From positions 31,612,705-31,676,704 of the forward strand of contig CM046867.1 in the NCBI GenBank assembly GCA_025617745.1: DNA of 64,000 nt, read 5' to 3'. Under the pieces are notes generated by a model. The model was not told the DNA's origin, did not search any database, and saw only the letters and a list, made by a program, of their open reading frames with translations. Shown here one piece after another: positions 1-12,543 of this stretch; position 1 is the first letter of the stretch; the number at the start of each line of letters is the position of its first letter. Both the position numbers and the translations under genes were made by a program. Source of the stretch: Heliocidaris erythrogramma. Lineage: Eukaryota; Echinodermata; Echinoidea; Camarodonta; Echinometridae.

Positions 1-467
1 GTAGTGTTCAAATTTGAAAAGGCCCCTACATTAAAAAAAAATATATTAAGGCCATCAAAAACAGTCCAGATTCGGGGAATATATACCTGGAGTAAGAATA
101 ATGAAATGTTAATACTGTATGATGACACAAGGCAAAAAACATATGTCAGTTACTTGCAAACATTTTTTTTATGGGGGGGGGGGGGGGGGCATCATTCAAA
201 TGTGGGGGTTAATATTAATTGGTTTGTGGGTTCCAGGCCAACTCAGACAGTGAGATGACATGGTCTCAGCCTCAGCTAAAAATTGAGGTAAGACCATGCA
301 AAGAGGATCGATCACATATTCCTTGAGAGATGTTCTGCTTTTGTTTATTTTCTACAGACCATACATGTACACTCCTGCTTAGAGTTACATGTAGGATCTA
401 TTGATTTGCAGGAGTACCCTAACCTTATTACAGCTCCATCTATCTCCATCTACATGTATCAAACACT
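1..467. other. No gene seen; G homopolymer at about 173-189
   Basis: AT-rich sequence with one G run; the short open frame across it is not convincing. Confidence 0.6.
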
Positions 468-1034
468 CTGAAATGGAATCTGCATACCAAAAAAGTTTGT
501 AACAAAGCACAGACTCTACAGAGAGTCCATAATGTCATCAGAAGAAATCTCTGCGGATGTAGTAAGGAGATAAAATCTACAGCCTACAAATCAATGGTGA
601 GGCCTATACTTGAATATGCCTCAGCTGCATGGGATCCAGCTCTAAAACAGAACATAAACTCACTCCAACGGATACAACAGCAAGCAGCTACATGTAGATT
701 CTGCACCTACAACTACAGGAGGAAGAGGGAGCTGTCACCAGTGCATTAAAGGAATTAGGATGGGACACATTAAAAAAACAGGAGAACAAAGCAAAGGCTA
801 TGCATGATGTAGAAGATCCAGTGAATGGACTGGTCATAATACCACTTCAAGACTATGTCCAACCAAATGAGAGATCTGTATTTAGATTCAACCATAAGAA
901 ATTCATGAATGCAAATTAGTCATAAGGCAAAGGCTTTCCAGGATCCTTTCTTTGTTACAACTGTCAAAGACTGGAATAAATTGTCTGCTGAAACAGTGAA
1001 CTCCCCATGCCTGGACTCGTTTAAAAACAAGTAA
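468..1034 (+). pseudogene. LINE (CR1/Jockey-type) reverse transcriptase 3' fragment, frameshifted
   Basis: Translated plus-strand segments read VRPILEYASAAWDP, INSLQRIQQQAA, then (shifted frame) ALKELGWDTLKK, then (shifted again) FFVTTVKDWNKLSAETV and LDSFKNK. These are the conserved thumb and C-terminal blocks of non-LTR retrotransposon ORF2 (LEYAxxxWDP, LExIQxxAxR, TxxxWNxLP, SFK). At least two frameshifts, near 730 and 915, and stops show it is dead. The 5' part is absent, as is typical of truncated LINE copies. Confidence 0.8.
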
Positions 1035-1191
1035 AAATTTGACTAGTAGAAAACCAACGAGCCATTCCACACATAGCGTGCTCTGAAGTTAGCGGGATGT
1101 GTCAAGACATGACTTATTGCTGACGGGACGATACAGATACAGCTTTCAAAGAGTATATCAGGAGCCAAGTGGCATATAAAATCATGAATCT

Positions 1192-1556
1192 TTAAAGGGA
1201 AGGCTGAGTTTTGTGGGAAAGGTAAAAAATCATTTGTGAGCTTTCTCATGTCCCCTGAAAAGGATTGTTCTTCAAATGTCCTTATATTCAAAATATGACA
1301 AGAAACAGCTGAAATCTTCGAGCCGAACATGCCTATGTACTATGTAGTCCCATATACACATTTCTGTGTGCCGTGCATGCGACTCTCAGCAGGAATGAGT
1401 CAATTTCTTCTCGTTTTGGTGATTCCAAAACCTTACAACATACACCAGCACTTATGTACTATATAATCATATAATCAAGCTTTCCAAATTAATTTGAGAC
1501 AGTTTCTTTTATACATGTAATGTTATCGCATGACCAGAACTCAACTTTATCTTTAA
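1192..1556 (+). mobile_element. MITE family C copy 1 (TTAA...GTTGAGTTCTGG)
   Basis: TTAA-bounded repeat. The left end TTAAAGGGAAGGCTGAGTTT and the right end CCAGAACTCAACTTTATC-TTTAA are imperfect inverted repeats. The internal sequence (GTAGTCCCATATACAC, GTGCATGCGACT) recurs at 1800-2195 (inverted), 17117-17425, 18089-18655 and 38640-38913. It has no coding capacity, so it is a non-autonomous DNA element. Confidence 0.75.
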
Positions 1557-1799
1557 TATTGAAGCTGGTTGAGAAGAAAATTTACTGACTACTTACATTT
1601 ACATTATTTATATTACACTTATATTACATGTATGTCACTCAGAATCAACAGGATGACAAAGACTAACATCTTTGTCAAAGAGGTAGATAGTAATCTTTTT
1701 GAAATTGAATTGGAATTTAAAAAGTTAGTTACATCATGAACATATATCAATTTCTAAACAGACAACTGCAAATAAAAATAAGATTATGCTACAGCCTGT

Positions 1800-2195
1800 T
1801 TAAAGATAAAAGTTGAGTTCTGGTCATGCAATTCCATTGTCAAAGAAACGGTCTCAAAGTAACTTGGAACGGTTGATCATGTCTACGTAAGAATCGGTGT
1901 ATACTGGATGTTTAGGAACCATCGTAAGAAATTGACGCAATATCGTAGAAAAGCACATGCACTGCACAAAGAAATGGGTATGGGACTGCACACACATGTA
2001 GCATGAATGCTTAGCCCCAAAACTTGTCACATTTCAAATATGAGGGCATTTGAAGAGCAATCCTTTCGTGCCTTTTCAGGGAACAGTTTACTATGATGTT
2101 CTTCCAAACTGACCAAAAAGGAAGGAGAAAGCTCACAAATTATTTTTTTCACCTTTCCCAGGACCCAGAACTCAACCTTCTCTTACTTAGTTTAA
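1800..2195 (-). mobile_element. MITE family C copy 2, inverted relative to copy 1
   Basis: It begins TTAAAGATAAAAGTTGAG and ends CCCAGAACTCAACCTTCTC..TTTAA, the reverse complement of the copy at 1192. With copy 1 it forms a widely spaced inverted pair. Internal GGGTATGGGACTGC and GAGGGCATTTGAAGAGCAAT match the other copies. Confidence 0.72.
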
Positions 2196-3440
2196 CCTTT
2201 TTTCTAGTTACACTTTGTCTTTGACTTACGATCCATTTTTAAATCTTGAGAAGTTGAGTTTGTCAACTTGATAAGTTGATTTGAGTTAGCGATTGTGAAT
2301 AATAATCTACGGTTTCATAGAAACTGGACCTCAGTCAGTTGCCAGGTTGGCTTCAATTTTAGACGTGCTACTTGTCTTAGTCAATTGTTGATGAAGTGTG
2401 AAAGTGCACCTCACTTTCACTGAGACACAGTGAGACAGTCTCCAAGAAATGATCACTTCAATTCAGCCTTCAACTTCAAGTTCAAGTCAACTTTCAAGTT
2501 CATCAAGTTCAAGATCTGTGATGATCCAAACAGCTCTAACACACAGCAGCTAAGTAATAGTAATACTAATAAGTAGTAATTATCTCCAGCTCTACTCATT
2601 TCTGAATTTCACTCATTCCTGATCCTCTCAATACGAATTTTCACAAATTCTCCAGCCGCTGGGACCGTGTCTGTGGAAGTCGTTCGTGTTGGTACACACG
2701 ACAAGTTGCACTTGCTCTTGCTGTTTACATTTGCTCAAGCACAACTGCATTGATAAAATGCATGGAGGGGGTTGACGCCGCACTGTAGCCGGTGATTAAT
2801 CCGAGATGTAACCTGTTTTCCACGGCCAATTACCGAATAATATCTTCCTTGGATTTTCAAAATCACAACATTTTTCCACTCCTCTTGGTACTATGTAGTC
2901 CTGAATGGTGGTGAAGTCGACATTGCATTTTCCGAAAGCGGTGAATTTAACCTGAAATTTTCCATATGTGTGGATGTATTACGGAGGTGGAGCGTCCATA
3001 CAATACATGCGTTACAAATTACACACACAAAATGCATTGACGATCTCGTAAAAAAAATAAAATTATCCTACCGTTGATGGGGTGCATGCTGAGAGTATAC
3101 GCACGGACTCTTTCAAGTTTCCGATATTAATTTTTTTTAAAGACCCTGAGTAACTTTTAAAATAAATTTTTTCTACGCCGACAGAATACAAGAAATAGAG
3201 GAAAATATTGTTGAAGAAATCAGACAAAAAGCGAGTGGATCCAGTATTTCAAATATGTTTTCAGTACAAAATCGTTTACAAGATAGAAAGGCTAGCTTCA
3301 GAACGAGGCATTTTTAGTCCAAGGCCCTCCCCTCCCTTTTTCTCCCCATCCCCTTCTCCTTTCTTTCTTTTCTTTATACTTATTACCCTCTCTTCCTCTT
3401 TCTCACAAACCGCACATCATTATAAAAGCCCTGAGATGTT
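2196..3440. other. No gene seen
   Basis: Unique-looking AT-rich sequence. TCAAGTTCAAG-type words around 2475-2515 form a small degenerate repeat. Some CpG occurs near 2640-2800, without splice-bounded open frames. Confidence 0.5.
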
Positions 3441-3692
3441 GTATTTGTTTCCCCTTGTTTGGTTGTTTTGTTTGTTGGTTGTTGTTGTTGGTTTTTGTTG
3501 TTTCTTGTGGTTGTTGTTTTTTTGTGTGTGTTTTGTTTTTTGTTTTTGTTTTTTCTTTTGTTTGTTTGGTTGTTTGTTGTTGTTTTTTTTTGTTCTTTGT
3601 GGTTTTTTGTGTTTTTTTTTTTTTTTTTGTGTTTTTTGTGTTTTTTTTTTGTGTTTTTTTTTTTTTTTTTTTTTTGGGGGGGGGGGGGGGGG
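3441..3692 (+). repeat. T/G low-complexity tract ending in T and G homopolymers
   Basis: TTGTTG-type repeats grade into long T runs and end with a G run of about 18 (3675-3692). Open frames on both strands (Phe/Cys/Leu or Lys/Asn/Gln) are composition artefacts. Confidence 0.9.
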
Positions 3693-4436
3693 AGGTGTTT
3701 TGTTTTCAATAAGCATGATCAAAGACGGCAATAGTGGAGAGACTCAATCAAGATCCACCCCAGTAGACCGGTGACCAGGCGCCAGAGTTGCCTAGGCCTC
3801 ATCATAATCTGGCTGAGAAGACTTTGCATCATAACCAGGGGCGTCGCTAGAACATTTTAAATGGGGGGGGGGGATGTGACACCAAACTTTGCCGACAAAT
3901 TTGTATGCTGCACCCCAATTACCCCCCCCCCCCCGGCGTATCTAGGGGCAGGGGGGGGCACGTGCCCCGGGCGGCACTTGGAGGGGGCACAAAAAACGCA
4001 AAGGAAAGAAAGAAAAAAGGGAAAATGAAGAAAAATCATAATCCTTATGGATTATAGGCCCCCAAATCTAGTTTCTGAGGGTTTGAAATGCGAAAATTTT
4101 AACCCACAGTATATATTTCTTAAATAGCTTAAAGGGTTCAAAATTTGAAAAAACTAAAGTCTAAGGATGTAATTATCGTTGCTTTGCCCGTTATCATGTA
4201 AGTTTCATCTGACTCCTGCTAAATATTGCGCCCCCCCCCCCAATATAGATAAAGCGTATAAAACAGCATTGCAAAGGTTCAACATTAATTTTGAAACTTG
4301 AAATCTCAATTTTGCTTCAGGTTGCCTTGCTGATTTTCTTGACTATTTCTCAAGGGTTTTATTAGTTTTGCTCCCTATTATAGAAGTGAGTGAATAAAAA
4401 ACCGTTTATCAATGTAAAAATTCGAGCTTCTCTATC

Positions 4437-4585
4437 GCTCAATTGCGGTGGGCTGAGCACAGTACCCTGCGGTACTCCACCGAGTCAGAATGCTCCCCAT
4501 CAACTATACGACAGACATCTTCCTGTGCGAGTAGAAATGATGTTAGCCATTGATGTATAACCATCTATCCCGTAGCTTGCTAAAC
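4437..4585 (-). pseudogene. LINE reverse transcriptase fragment (GVPQGTVL box)
   Basis: On the minus strand the segments LASYGIDGYTS, WLTSFLLAQEDVCRIVDGEH and GGVPQGTVLSP appear in different frames. They match the RT blocks YGI...WxxSFL...VxxGxxxS and GVPQGTVLGPLLF. Two single-base frame changes separate them. The fragment is very short and abuts a TTAA-type repeat half at 4583. Confidence 0.65.
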
Positions 4586-4712
4586 ATCCATAACTTTCTT
4601 ATTCTTTGTCCGAATTCTTTCAAACTTTCAGCATCATGTTTCTCTTATTTTTCTCCTTTTACACACATCAGCTTTTTTCCCCCTTTTTAACAAAGGTTGG
4701 ATTGCCCTTTAA
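4583..4712 (+). repeat. Half-element family G copy 1 (ends TTAA)
   Basis: The sequence AACATCCATAACTTTCTTAT to GGATTGCCCTTTAA closely matches 21668-21782. Only one arm of what is probably an inverted-repeat TTAA element is present. Confidence 0.6.
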
Positions 4713-5041
4713 GGGGTCAAATATCTGTAAAATATTTCGAGTTCGAATTTCGGCAGGGGGTATATTAGCCAAGGTTAGATTTTAGGTATTAAATTTTATT
4801 TTGCTGAATTAAAAATAAGGTGAAACTTTGAGAAAATACAAGTCTTATACTTGTAGTCTCTTTCAAATTTTTCAAAACTGGCCTCGTTGTGGTACGGAGA
4901 ATAAGACGCTTTCGGGACATGCTCCTGGCCGAGAAGAACAAAAAACTACATTGAGTAAAGAGATGGCGCTATGACAGCTATATGGGCAGACGGTGTTTAT
5001 GACCTCCCTTTTCATTACATGTATTTTGCAAAGGTAGAAGT

Positions 5042-5295
5042 AGTGGCGGATCCGGTGGAATGGGGAGGACGCCCACCTACCCCCCCCCCCCTACCCCCGG
5101 CAAAAGGGCATCAGGCATACACAGAAATTACACAGAAGAGAAAATGCATGAAATTGTGTTCGTGCCCCCTCTCCCTTACCAGCCCCGGGAAAGGTTTTGG
5201 ACCAAGGCACATGGAAAACCCATTTTCTCTTACTTGTCAGATTTTTTTCGGACTTGTGCCCCCCCCCCCTCCTCCCCGCGTGAAATCCGCCACCT
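5042..5295. mobile_element. Family B G-rich foldback
   Basis: AGTGGCGGATCC on the left and GAAATCCGCCACCT on the right are inverted repeats. The interior carries C-rich runs (5083-5091, 5261-5270). It has the same terminus as at 18427, 9832 and 45416. Confidence 0.6.
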
Positions 5296-5477
5296 CCAGG
5301 TCTCTTCTTTGTTTACAGTTTTATAATTACATTGGCTCAACTTATCAAATTTGAATACAGAGCTCATTCATCATAATCTTAATACATGTACCAAGTCTTC
5401 GGTTTATATTATTCGAGATATAAAGGTAATACCACTCATCGGGAGAAATGCAGTCTTGATTCCTGAAATAAGGAGAA

Positions 5478-5480
<3 letters not shown>

Positions 5481-5532
<52 letters not shown>

Positions 5533-5549
5533 GAGGAGAGAGAGAGAGG
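5481..5549 (+). repeat. GA dinucleotide microsatellite followed by G-rich tract
   Basis: GA repeats are nearly uninterrupted for about 70 nt, then G-rich sequence to 5577. Confidence 0.95.
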
Positions 5550-6581
5550 GGGGGGCGGGGGAAGAAGGGGGGGGGGACCAGTGTACGAGAAGAAAGAGGG
5601 ACTGAGTGAGAATAATTTAAAAGGTTGTCAAAGAGTACATGTATTCATGTATTTGTCTAGGTGGGCAGCTGGTTGGGCTTAAAAGGCACACGCACGATGT
5701 GTCATTTCACATGTTTCAGTTGCGTAATTATACTTGCGCTAATCGAACCTGTGACGGCAATTAACCTATACGCCAGTTATTAAGAGTACTGTTTCCACAA
5801 TTCCACTGTTCATTTTGCAATCACTTTTTCAACGATATCACTTTCATGATGCGCAAAAGAACGTACCAGTCGCTGACGCGGTCCTAACGTCAGCAAAATA
5901 ATGACGCCTTGTGTGAGTGAGTAGTTTGCAGGCACAAACCCTGGTCAGTCGTAAAAGAGAGTCTGCACTGTAAGACTACAATAAGCCATGTATTATAGCT
6001 GCTCCTGACCTATATTGACACGACCAGTAGGTATCAACTAGTAGCTGGGTTAGACTCTCTCAATACACAATGATTTTCTAATAAAATGTCAAATTAGGGT
6101 CTGTGCTTGCAGACTATCGTGTGAGCCGGGCTTTATTACCGTAGGGGTGGGTTGTTGTCAATGTGCAGGGGCAGGGTAATTGTTTGGACACCTCCCCCCC
6201 CCCCCCCAAAAAAAAAAATGAAATGAAATGAATAAATAAATAAGATAAATAACTAAAAATAAAAATAATGATAATTAAAAAAATATAAATAAATAGAAAA
6301 TAAATAAATTTAAAAAAAATCAAATAAAAATAAACAATGATAATAAAATTGTTTAAAACTAAATAATAAAATGGTATAATGGCATTATTGCATGCATGGT
6401 TGTAAACAGGTAGGCCCCTATCTCTTAATTATGTATATACATTTTGACATTTTGACAAAACAAAGAACAAAGTTAGTTTAGTAAGTTGCGGATTAATTTG
6501 TGTATTTATTCCTGGCGTTGGATAGAGAACCATTTCCAAATGATTATACAGAATAATTCATTAGAATTAAACATACTATTA

Positions 6582-6637
6582 ATTGATTACCTGATTACCT
6601 GATTGATTACCTGATTGATTACCTGATTGATTACCTG
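6582..6637 (+). repeat. Short tandem repeat of TGATTGATTACC
   Basis: About four and a half imperfect 12-bp units built from GATTACC and TGATT; the first units are shortened to 8 bp. Confidence 0.85.
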
Positions 6638-6942
6638 CAAATGCATTTAGTAAAATACTTCTGAACATTCTTCATCATTCTTTCTCACGTAAAACATTGT
6701 ATTTATGTTCATCTATGCCCAATCAAGATTTCAGTTTCAAATATTTCCTGGCACATCAAATGAATACATAGTAATATACTCTACTACTTTCTACGACAAA
6801 GCACGGCCGATTTTCCTGAAGAAGATTAGCATCCATAATTCCATCTTATTCAGTAATGATAGGAAAAACTGAAAAGGAATGAAAAATTTGAATGAATAAA
6901 AAAACAATTCTATATTTTAATGAAGAACAAACAATGATCAAC

Positions 6943-7064
6943 CTGTGGAGCGTTTCATCAAGTGTTTTGTCAGTGATTATTACCAACAACTGTTATACGC
7001 TACTGAAATCCTTGCATCTGATTGGCCGAGGGCAAATTTGTTGGTAATGATGAAACGCTCCCCA
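6943..7064. mobile_element. Foldback family A copy 1 (CCAAT-core)
   Basis: The terminal repeats GGAGCGTTTCATCA and GATGAAACGCTCC flank a single-copy core, CTGAAATCCTTGCATCTGAT then TGGCCGAGGGCAAATTTG. The same core occurs at 11680, 26491, 40241 and 46232. Confidence 0.8.
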
Positions 7065-8538
7065 GAGTACCACAATTGGAATGAAAATAAGAATAAGTAA
7101 TCACAGGTGTTTCCAATCAAAATTATTTCCTTTCCTTATGGGGTGCCGTTAATACATGTCCTAAAAAATTCAGCAGCTAGAAATATAATCAGATGGCCGG
7201 TAATTCAAGTCTCTTGCTGTTCAAATAATCTAGACAAGTAGCCTACCATAATTGAAGAAAATATCAAATACACAATGATGAATGAATATCAAATATCTGC
7301 TCAATATATAAATCCCTAATTTCTAAATGTACATGTATATAATTCAAGGTATACCAAGCCCTACCAAATCAAGGGGGTAGGGATGTAATCTAAATAAAGC
7401 AGTAAATCAATTATTGCTATTCATTCATGTGATTGTGATAAAAACTAGTGAGGCATACAATATGTACAGCCCACAAGTGACGTGAATCCAGATATTGGGG
7501 CAACTGATAATTACGTAGATAAATTTGATTTGGCCTTCAAATGAGTGGAGGGTGGGGGAGGGGTATTTGACAGGCCCCCACCCTGAGATACACCACTATC
7601 TAATGCAATAAAGAAGAACAAATGAAACAATTTATCTGATATCTCAGTAAACCTGTGAGGAAACTGAATCAACTATTTGGTCAAAGTCAGAATGATGATA
7701 GAGAACGAATTAGAACCTGTGTGCCTCAGAAAATGCAATAGTATAGTCTGAATTCTGCTAGCTGATACCAAAAATGAAAAATCAAAATGTTAGATAATTC
7801 CACCTTTTATTTTAATGAGGTGTATGAAATTAGGCATCAGTATAATATAATCAGTATATAGGCTTCGATAAGAATGAAACACAAATCCCTGATATATATG
7901 TATAATTTCAACATGTAAATAATTTCAAGATACAAAAGCCCTTAAAAGTCATTTTGTTATTGATTTGAGATACATGTATATATATATATATATTTACAGA
8001 CAGCTCATACAATATTATTGCATACATGTGCAATGTAGCATGCCTTACAGACTTAAAAAGTGATTATAATATAATCTATAATATCATCAGAAATTAAAAA
8101 TTCAGAATTCAACCACCATTATAATTCACTTCACCCGGACAAAGACTTTTCTTAAAGCGTGAAGTGAGTTTGAAGGCCATGCACATTCAATGGAAAGAGT
8201 CAAAACAAGAAAATGCCTTTTGATCATGTTCCTGAGCTGGATAAGATACAAATGCCAAAAAGCTGTTTACATGAAAGACATGAAAACAGTTCAAATAATC
8301 ATGGAAGAAAAGGTAGTATTGAATCTAAATCAATGTTTGTCTCTTCTTCTCCACTTCAAGGAAAACTTTGTACAGCTGATTAGAATTATGAAATACATGT
8401 ATCATCAAGTTTTTCCTCTCAAATCAAAGAAATATGAAGGAATTTATACACGTACAAACTGCACATGAATTATCAATTCATGTAATCTCCTGAAATGATT
8501 GTTATATTATTGTACATACATGGTTAAAACTGACTAAA

Positions 8539-8602
8539 TATCTGGGAAAATCTGGGAAAATCTGGAGAAATCTGGAAACATCTGGGAAAATATGGGAAAA
8601 TA
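8539..8602 (+). repeat. Short tandem repeat of ATCTGGGAAA
   Basis: Six imperfect copies of a 10-bp unit (ATCTGGGAAA, ATCTGGAGAA, ATCTGGAAAC and similar). Confidence 0.8.
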
Positions 8603-8897
8603 TACTTCAAAATGGTATCATGAATACATGTGTACTATATCCTGAGATAGTAACTACATTGTAAGATTATTCGTCCAACAGACAAAAAGATTTGTCCAGC
8701 CAGACTAGAGTATCCAAGACCAATTCTCACAGCTTTCAAGGCTACATGAAGAACACTGATCTATGTAATGATCTGGTTTAAAACAATTAAAATAGTAATA
8801 ATCATTTTCCTGAAATCTGCGATTCTGACCACAATTGTAAAATTCACATTTTAAATGAACATTGTTATTCAGGCTCTTTCAAATCCATACCATAGAT

Positions 8898-9137
8898 CAG
8901 GGGAGGTTACAGTCTTTTTTGTAAAAGGGGGGGGGGGGGCTGAAAAAAAATCAGCAAAAATCTCAAAACAATTAAAAAAATAAAAAATAACAAAGGTTAG
9001 CACATTTTCAGGTGTCTTTTAGGGTAAAGAATTTTTTTTGCAAGGGGCACCTTTTAAGGTTGTGTATCCAAGGTAAATGTAGGCCGAATGGATATCTAAA
9101 AGGAAGCATTTACCAATCATGCCCCCTAAATCCGCCA
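8898..9137. mobile_element. Family B G-rich element, degenerate
   Basis: It begins near AGGGGAGGTTACAG, has a run of G at 8927-8939, and ends CCCCCTAAATCCGCCAGAG, which is the family's right terminus. Confidence 0.45.
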
Positions 9138-9756
9138 GAGCTCTAGATACTCCTGAAACCTCCCCGTATTGGTTGATAACTTGTACGCTTCCAGAAATAA
9201 CAAGGCTATATGTTACAGGACCAAAGATTATTCAGAATCACAAATAAATTCTTATAATTCAATCAAATTCATATTTCATCAAAGAACTATCCTCTACATA
9301 TTCCCTTTGACCAATCTTTAGATTTATTACTATGGAGCTATTACTATTACTATTATTATTACTATTTATTACTATTTATCATTTACCATTCACCTAGATA
9401 TATATTTTTTTTAACTGGAGATTATTCAATGGCCCGTATCTATGAAACTAGCGAAAGCTTAGCATGATAGCAAACAACAGGAACCACCTTCTTCTTGCAA
9501 GAAATTATTTCTTATAACTTTTGTCCAGAAAATACTTGCTTGATTCCATCATCAAATTGATATTTTCAAACTCCTCTCATAGTTTGGTCTTTTACTTGAC
9601 TTTTATATATCAGAGAAGATCAGCCATTATTCTTATATCTTTAACTGTTTTGATTGATTATACTTCTCTGCACTTACAGGATTAAAAAACGAATCAAATA
9701 AATCAATAACTAATTTGACATAGTTAACAATAGCATTGTCAAATCACTCAAGTGTA

Positions 9757-10205
9757 ACACAGGGGCACATCCAAGATTTTCTTAAAGGGAGGGGGCACAA
9801 TTATATACAAAATAGGTTATCATATTTTCCAGGGGCGGATCCAGGATTTAGTAAAAGAGGGGGCACAAAAATGAAAGTTTGTGAAAAGGTAGACCCATAT
9901 TTTTTTGGTCTCGCCAGCTTCTCCTAAAGTCGCTCAGGGGGGGGGGGGGGGGGGACGAAGGGAGGGAGAGCAAAAAAGTCGAAAAACATTTTTTTCGCCA
10001 AACCTTCAAAAATCGCCTAGTAAGGGGTTTGGGGTCCAGTTTACTCATAATTCCATGTGACAAGCAAAAAAAAAAAAAAAAAAGGTCTTCACTCCAAAGG
10101 GGGGGGGGCACAATCGCCAAAATGGCGGATGGTCTATAGTAAAAATCATACTTCTTTCCAAAAGGGGGGCACGGGCCGGCTGTGCCCCCCCCGGATCCGC
10201 CAATG
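9757..10205. mobile_element. Compound family B element (two heads, one tail)
   Basis: Two left termini in tandem (CAGGGGCACATCCAAGATTT at 9760 and CAGGGGCGGATCCAGGATTT at 9831) share a single right terminus, CCCCGGATCCGCCAATGA, near 10190. A long G run (9939-9955) and A run (10067-10083) lie between. It suggests insertion of one copy into another. Confidence 0.6.
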
Positions 10206-11447
10206 ATATTTTCAAGTGCCTTTTGGGTCTTAGACCTTATATTGGAAAAATGCAGCAATAAAACAAAAATGTCTGGGCTGCTAATTTTGGAGAAGAAAAG
10301 CTGAACAACTTAGTCCTGTAATGCATGGGTCATAGTAACATCCATACATGTAGTTATCTATAAAGTGTGAACATGCTTATTGGGTTCTTCCTCTCAATGA
10401 AAATGTGTCTGGAGTTTAGATTTAGACTATGAAACTCACTATGACAATAGAATTGAGGTAGTCTGTATAGCACTTTCCAGACTAAGTCACAAACGAGACA
10501 GGGTTCTCTCTTCGGGGGTTGCAGTTAAGCCAGGAACCTGTCTAATATCGTTGCAACATAGTTTATAGGGGATGTCTATAGGAACTTAGTTCTATGATGG
10601 TTTTGTGAGACTGATAGGCCGCCCCCCCCCTGCCTGGCTTCTGTGCAGCTGCTAAGCACCAATTATAATCATTTGGGGCCAGCTGTTATAATAATATTAC
10701 TATGCAAAGGAAATCAATGCTGGCATAAGCAAGGTCATTGAAGGTCACATGAATACAAATTAAACACAGTTTTACATGGACATGCATTTGAACTTGGTAA
10801 TGAAATAAATGAATAATAACATAAAATAGAAATATTCTTCACCCATTTGGGCTAAAAATCATGTGTATGAGATTTTGAATACAGTGATTATAGTGTCAAA
10901 TAATCAAATTTCTAACAATGATTAAAGGAACGTGAATTAAAATAGCTGCATGATTCATTAGAGGAATTAGTCCACATATTCTAGTTAATAAACCCGGAAT
11001 TTATTATTGTTCATATTAAAAAGATCTCAATCCGGTTATAAGATTTAAAGCAAACACATTTGAAAGGTGTAGCAAAATAGCATTTGATACACAAAATAAA
11101 TAACCAAATCCTTGCTGTTGCCCATTATTGTCTCAATTCATTTCACATTTTCAGGCTGTCTCCAATCACTTTGTAATTTTCACCATATCAATCCTCATTT
11201 TTATCCAACTACTGTCACTCAACACCTAGACAGACATCTTTTTTTCTGCCTGCCCGATCGCATTTACAGCATTTTACAGCATCTATATCTTTTAAACATC
11301 GATAGTGTTTGAAAGATGAATTTCAAAACAATAATTGAACAGCTTTTCATCTTACATCACGCATTATAACATGCTCTAAACTTATATCCCTTAGTTTTAT
11401 AACTTTAATAATCATATTCAGAATTCTAGTTTAAGAAATAAATGATC

Positions 11448-11597
11448 TGGGCCCTCTTGCATAAAAAGTTGCGTTTAATCGCAACTCAAAAAATTAGACG
11501 CAACTTGATTTTCAGCCAATCAGGATCACGTATTTGGGACTTGCGTTTCATTTTTTGAGTTGCGATTAAACGTAATTTTTTATGCAAGAGGGCCCAG
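11448..11597. mobile_element. Foldback family H (GGGCCCTCTTGCATAAAAA)
   Basis: Near-perfect arms: GGGCCCTCTTGCATAAAAA and TTTTTTATGCAAGAGGGCCC, with further complementarity (GTTTAATCGCAACTCAAAAA). The centre CAGCCAATCAGGATCACG resembles the family A core. Confidence 0.8.
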
Positions 11598-11679
11598 GTT
11601 GTACTACCCACGTTCCAGTGACAATTGCTCCACATTCAAATTCCTAAATAAATAGAATACATGTTTTTATCTTCAGCCC

Positions 11680-11819
11680 TGGGGAGCGTTTCGTCAAACG
11701 TTTTGTCAGTGATTTTTACTGACAAATTTGCTCTCAGCCAATCAGATGCAAGGATTTCAGTAGCTTGTAACAGTTGTCATTAAAAATCACTGACAAAACG
11801 CTTGATGAAACGCTCCCCT
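11680..11819. mobile_element. Foldback family A copy 2
   Basis: The ends GGGGAGCGTTTCGTCA and TGATGAAACGCTCCCC enclose the core in the opposite orientation (CAGCCAATCAGATGCAAGGA). Confidence 0.82.
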
Positions 11820-12543
11820 GGACCAAACACTACACCTTACCCTAACCCTTCAAATAATCTAAAACCCAATTACAATGCTAACCCTAACCCTACATCCTGG
11901 AGGAAATAATGTCTGGAGCAATTGTCGCCTGAACATGCAAGAATGTTGGAGCACCGATCAGGAATGTGTGCAAAAGCATCATGAAATCTACATAAATATG
12001 TAAGCCTCTTGATGGAAAAGTGGAGTATCCCTTTTGTACGGTAAATTGATCTTGAAATATGGCATAGATTTGCAATATACAGTACAGCAGGAAAACTTGA
12101 ATCTTGATACATTCTTTAACCAATACATACAAAAGTGAAAAACTAATCCTTCTTTACGATAAAAGATTTGTTAGAAATACTACGATAACCTGCCAATAAT
12201 TCGATCTCACGTTTTAAAAAGTTTACATAAGGAAGTCAATTTTCAGTGCCTACATTCTGAGGAGAGTGCTCAAAGGGTATGTACTTCGAATTACCATTGT
12301 ATCTATACAAATGTAAAGTTCAGACAGGCCTGCAAAGGCCTTTAATAAATAGAGAATAACATGAAATTTTAAAAAATGACTAAGTACATCATATGCCATC
12401 AAACAAGGAAAACAAACATATGGGAAGACAAGATGTGGATTTTTTTTTTCACCTAAACATATTGTCATTTTATCATACTGTACACATTTTGCTCTAGTAG
12501 TGCAAAAATCCCACTTGTACTTTGAAATCAACGTGATCAATTT

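Larger units (their letters stand above)
5550..8897. other. No gene seen apart from listed repeats
   Basis: AT-rich sequence with a C then A run (6186-6209), an A/T-rich tract to 6340, TA repeats at 7976-7991, and a 92-codon open frame (8190-8468) without homology, Kozak support or splice context. Confidence 0.5.

Noticed and set aside
3208-3774. 188-codon open frame and three overlapping frames rich in Phe/Cys or Lys/Asn
   Set aside because: Created by the T/G-rich low-complexity tract and homopolymers; no complexity, homology or splice support.
4710-4760. tRNA T-arm-like GAGTTCGAATTTC
   Set aside because: No matching acceptor, D-arm or anticodon stem could be drawn around it; no convincing tRNA was found anywhere in the window.
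8190-8468. 92-codon open frame as a gene
   Set aside because: AT-rich, no recognised domain, no splice or promoter context; fits chance expectation in this composition.
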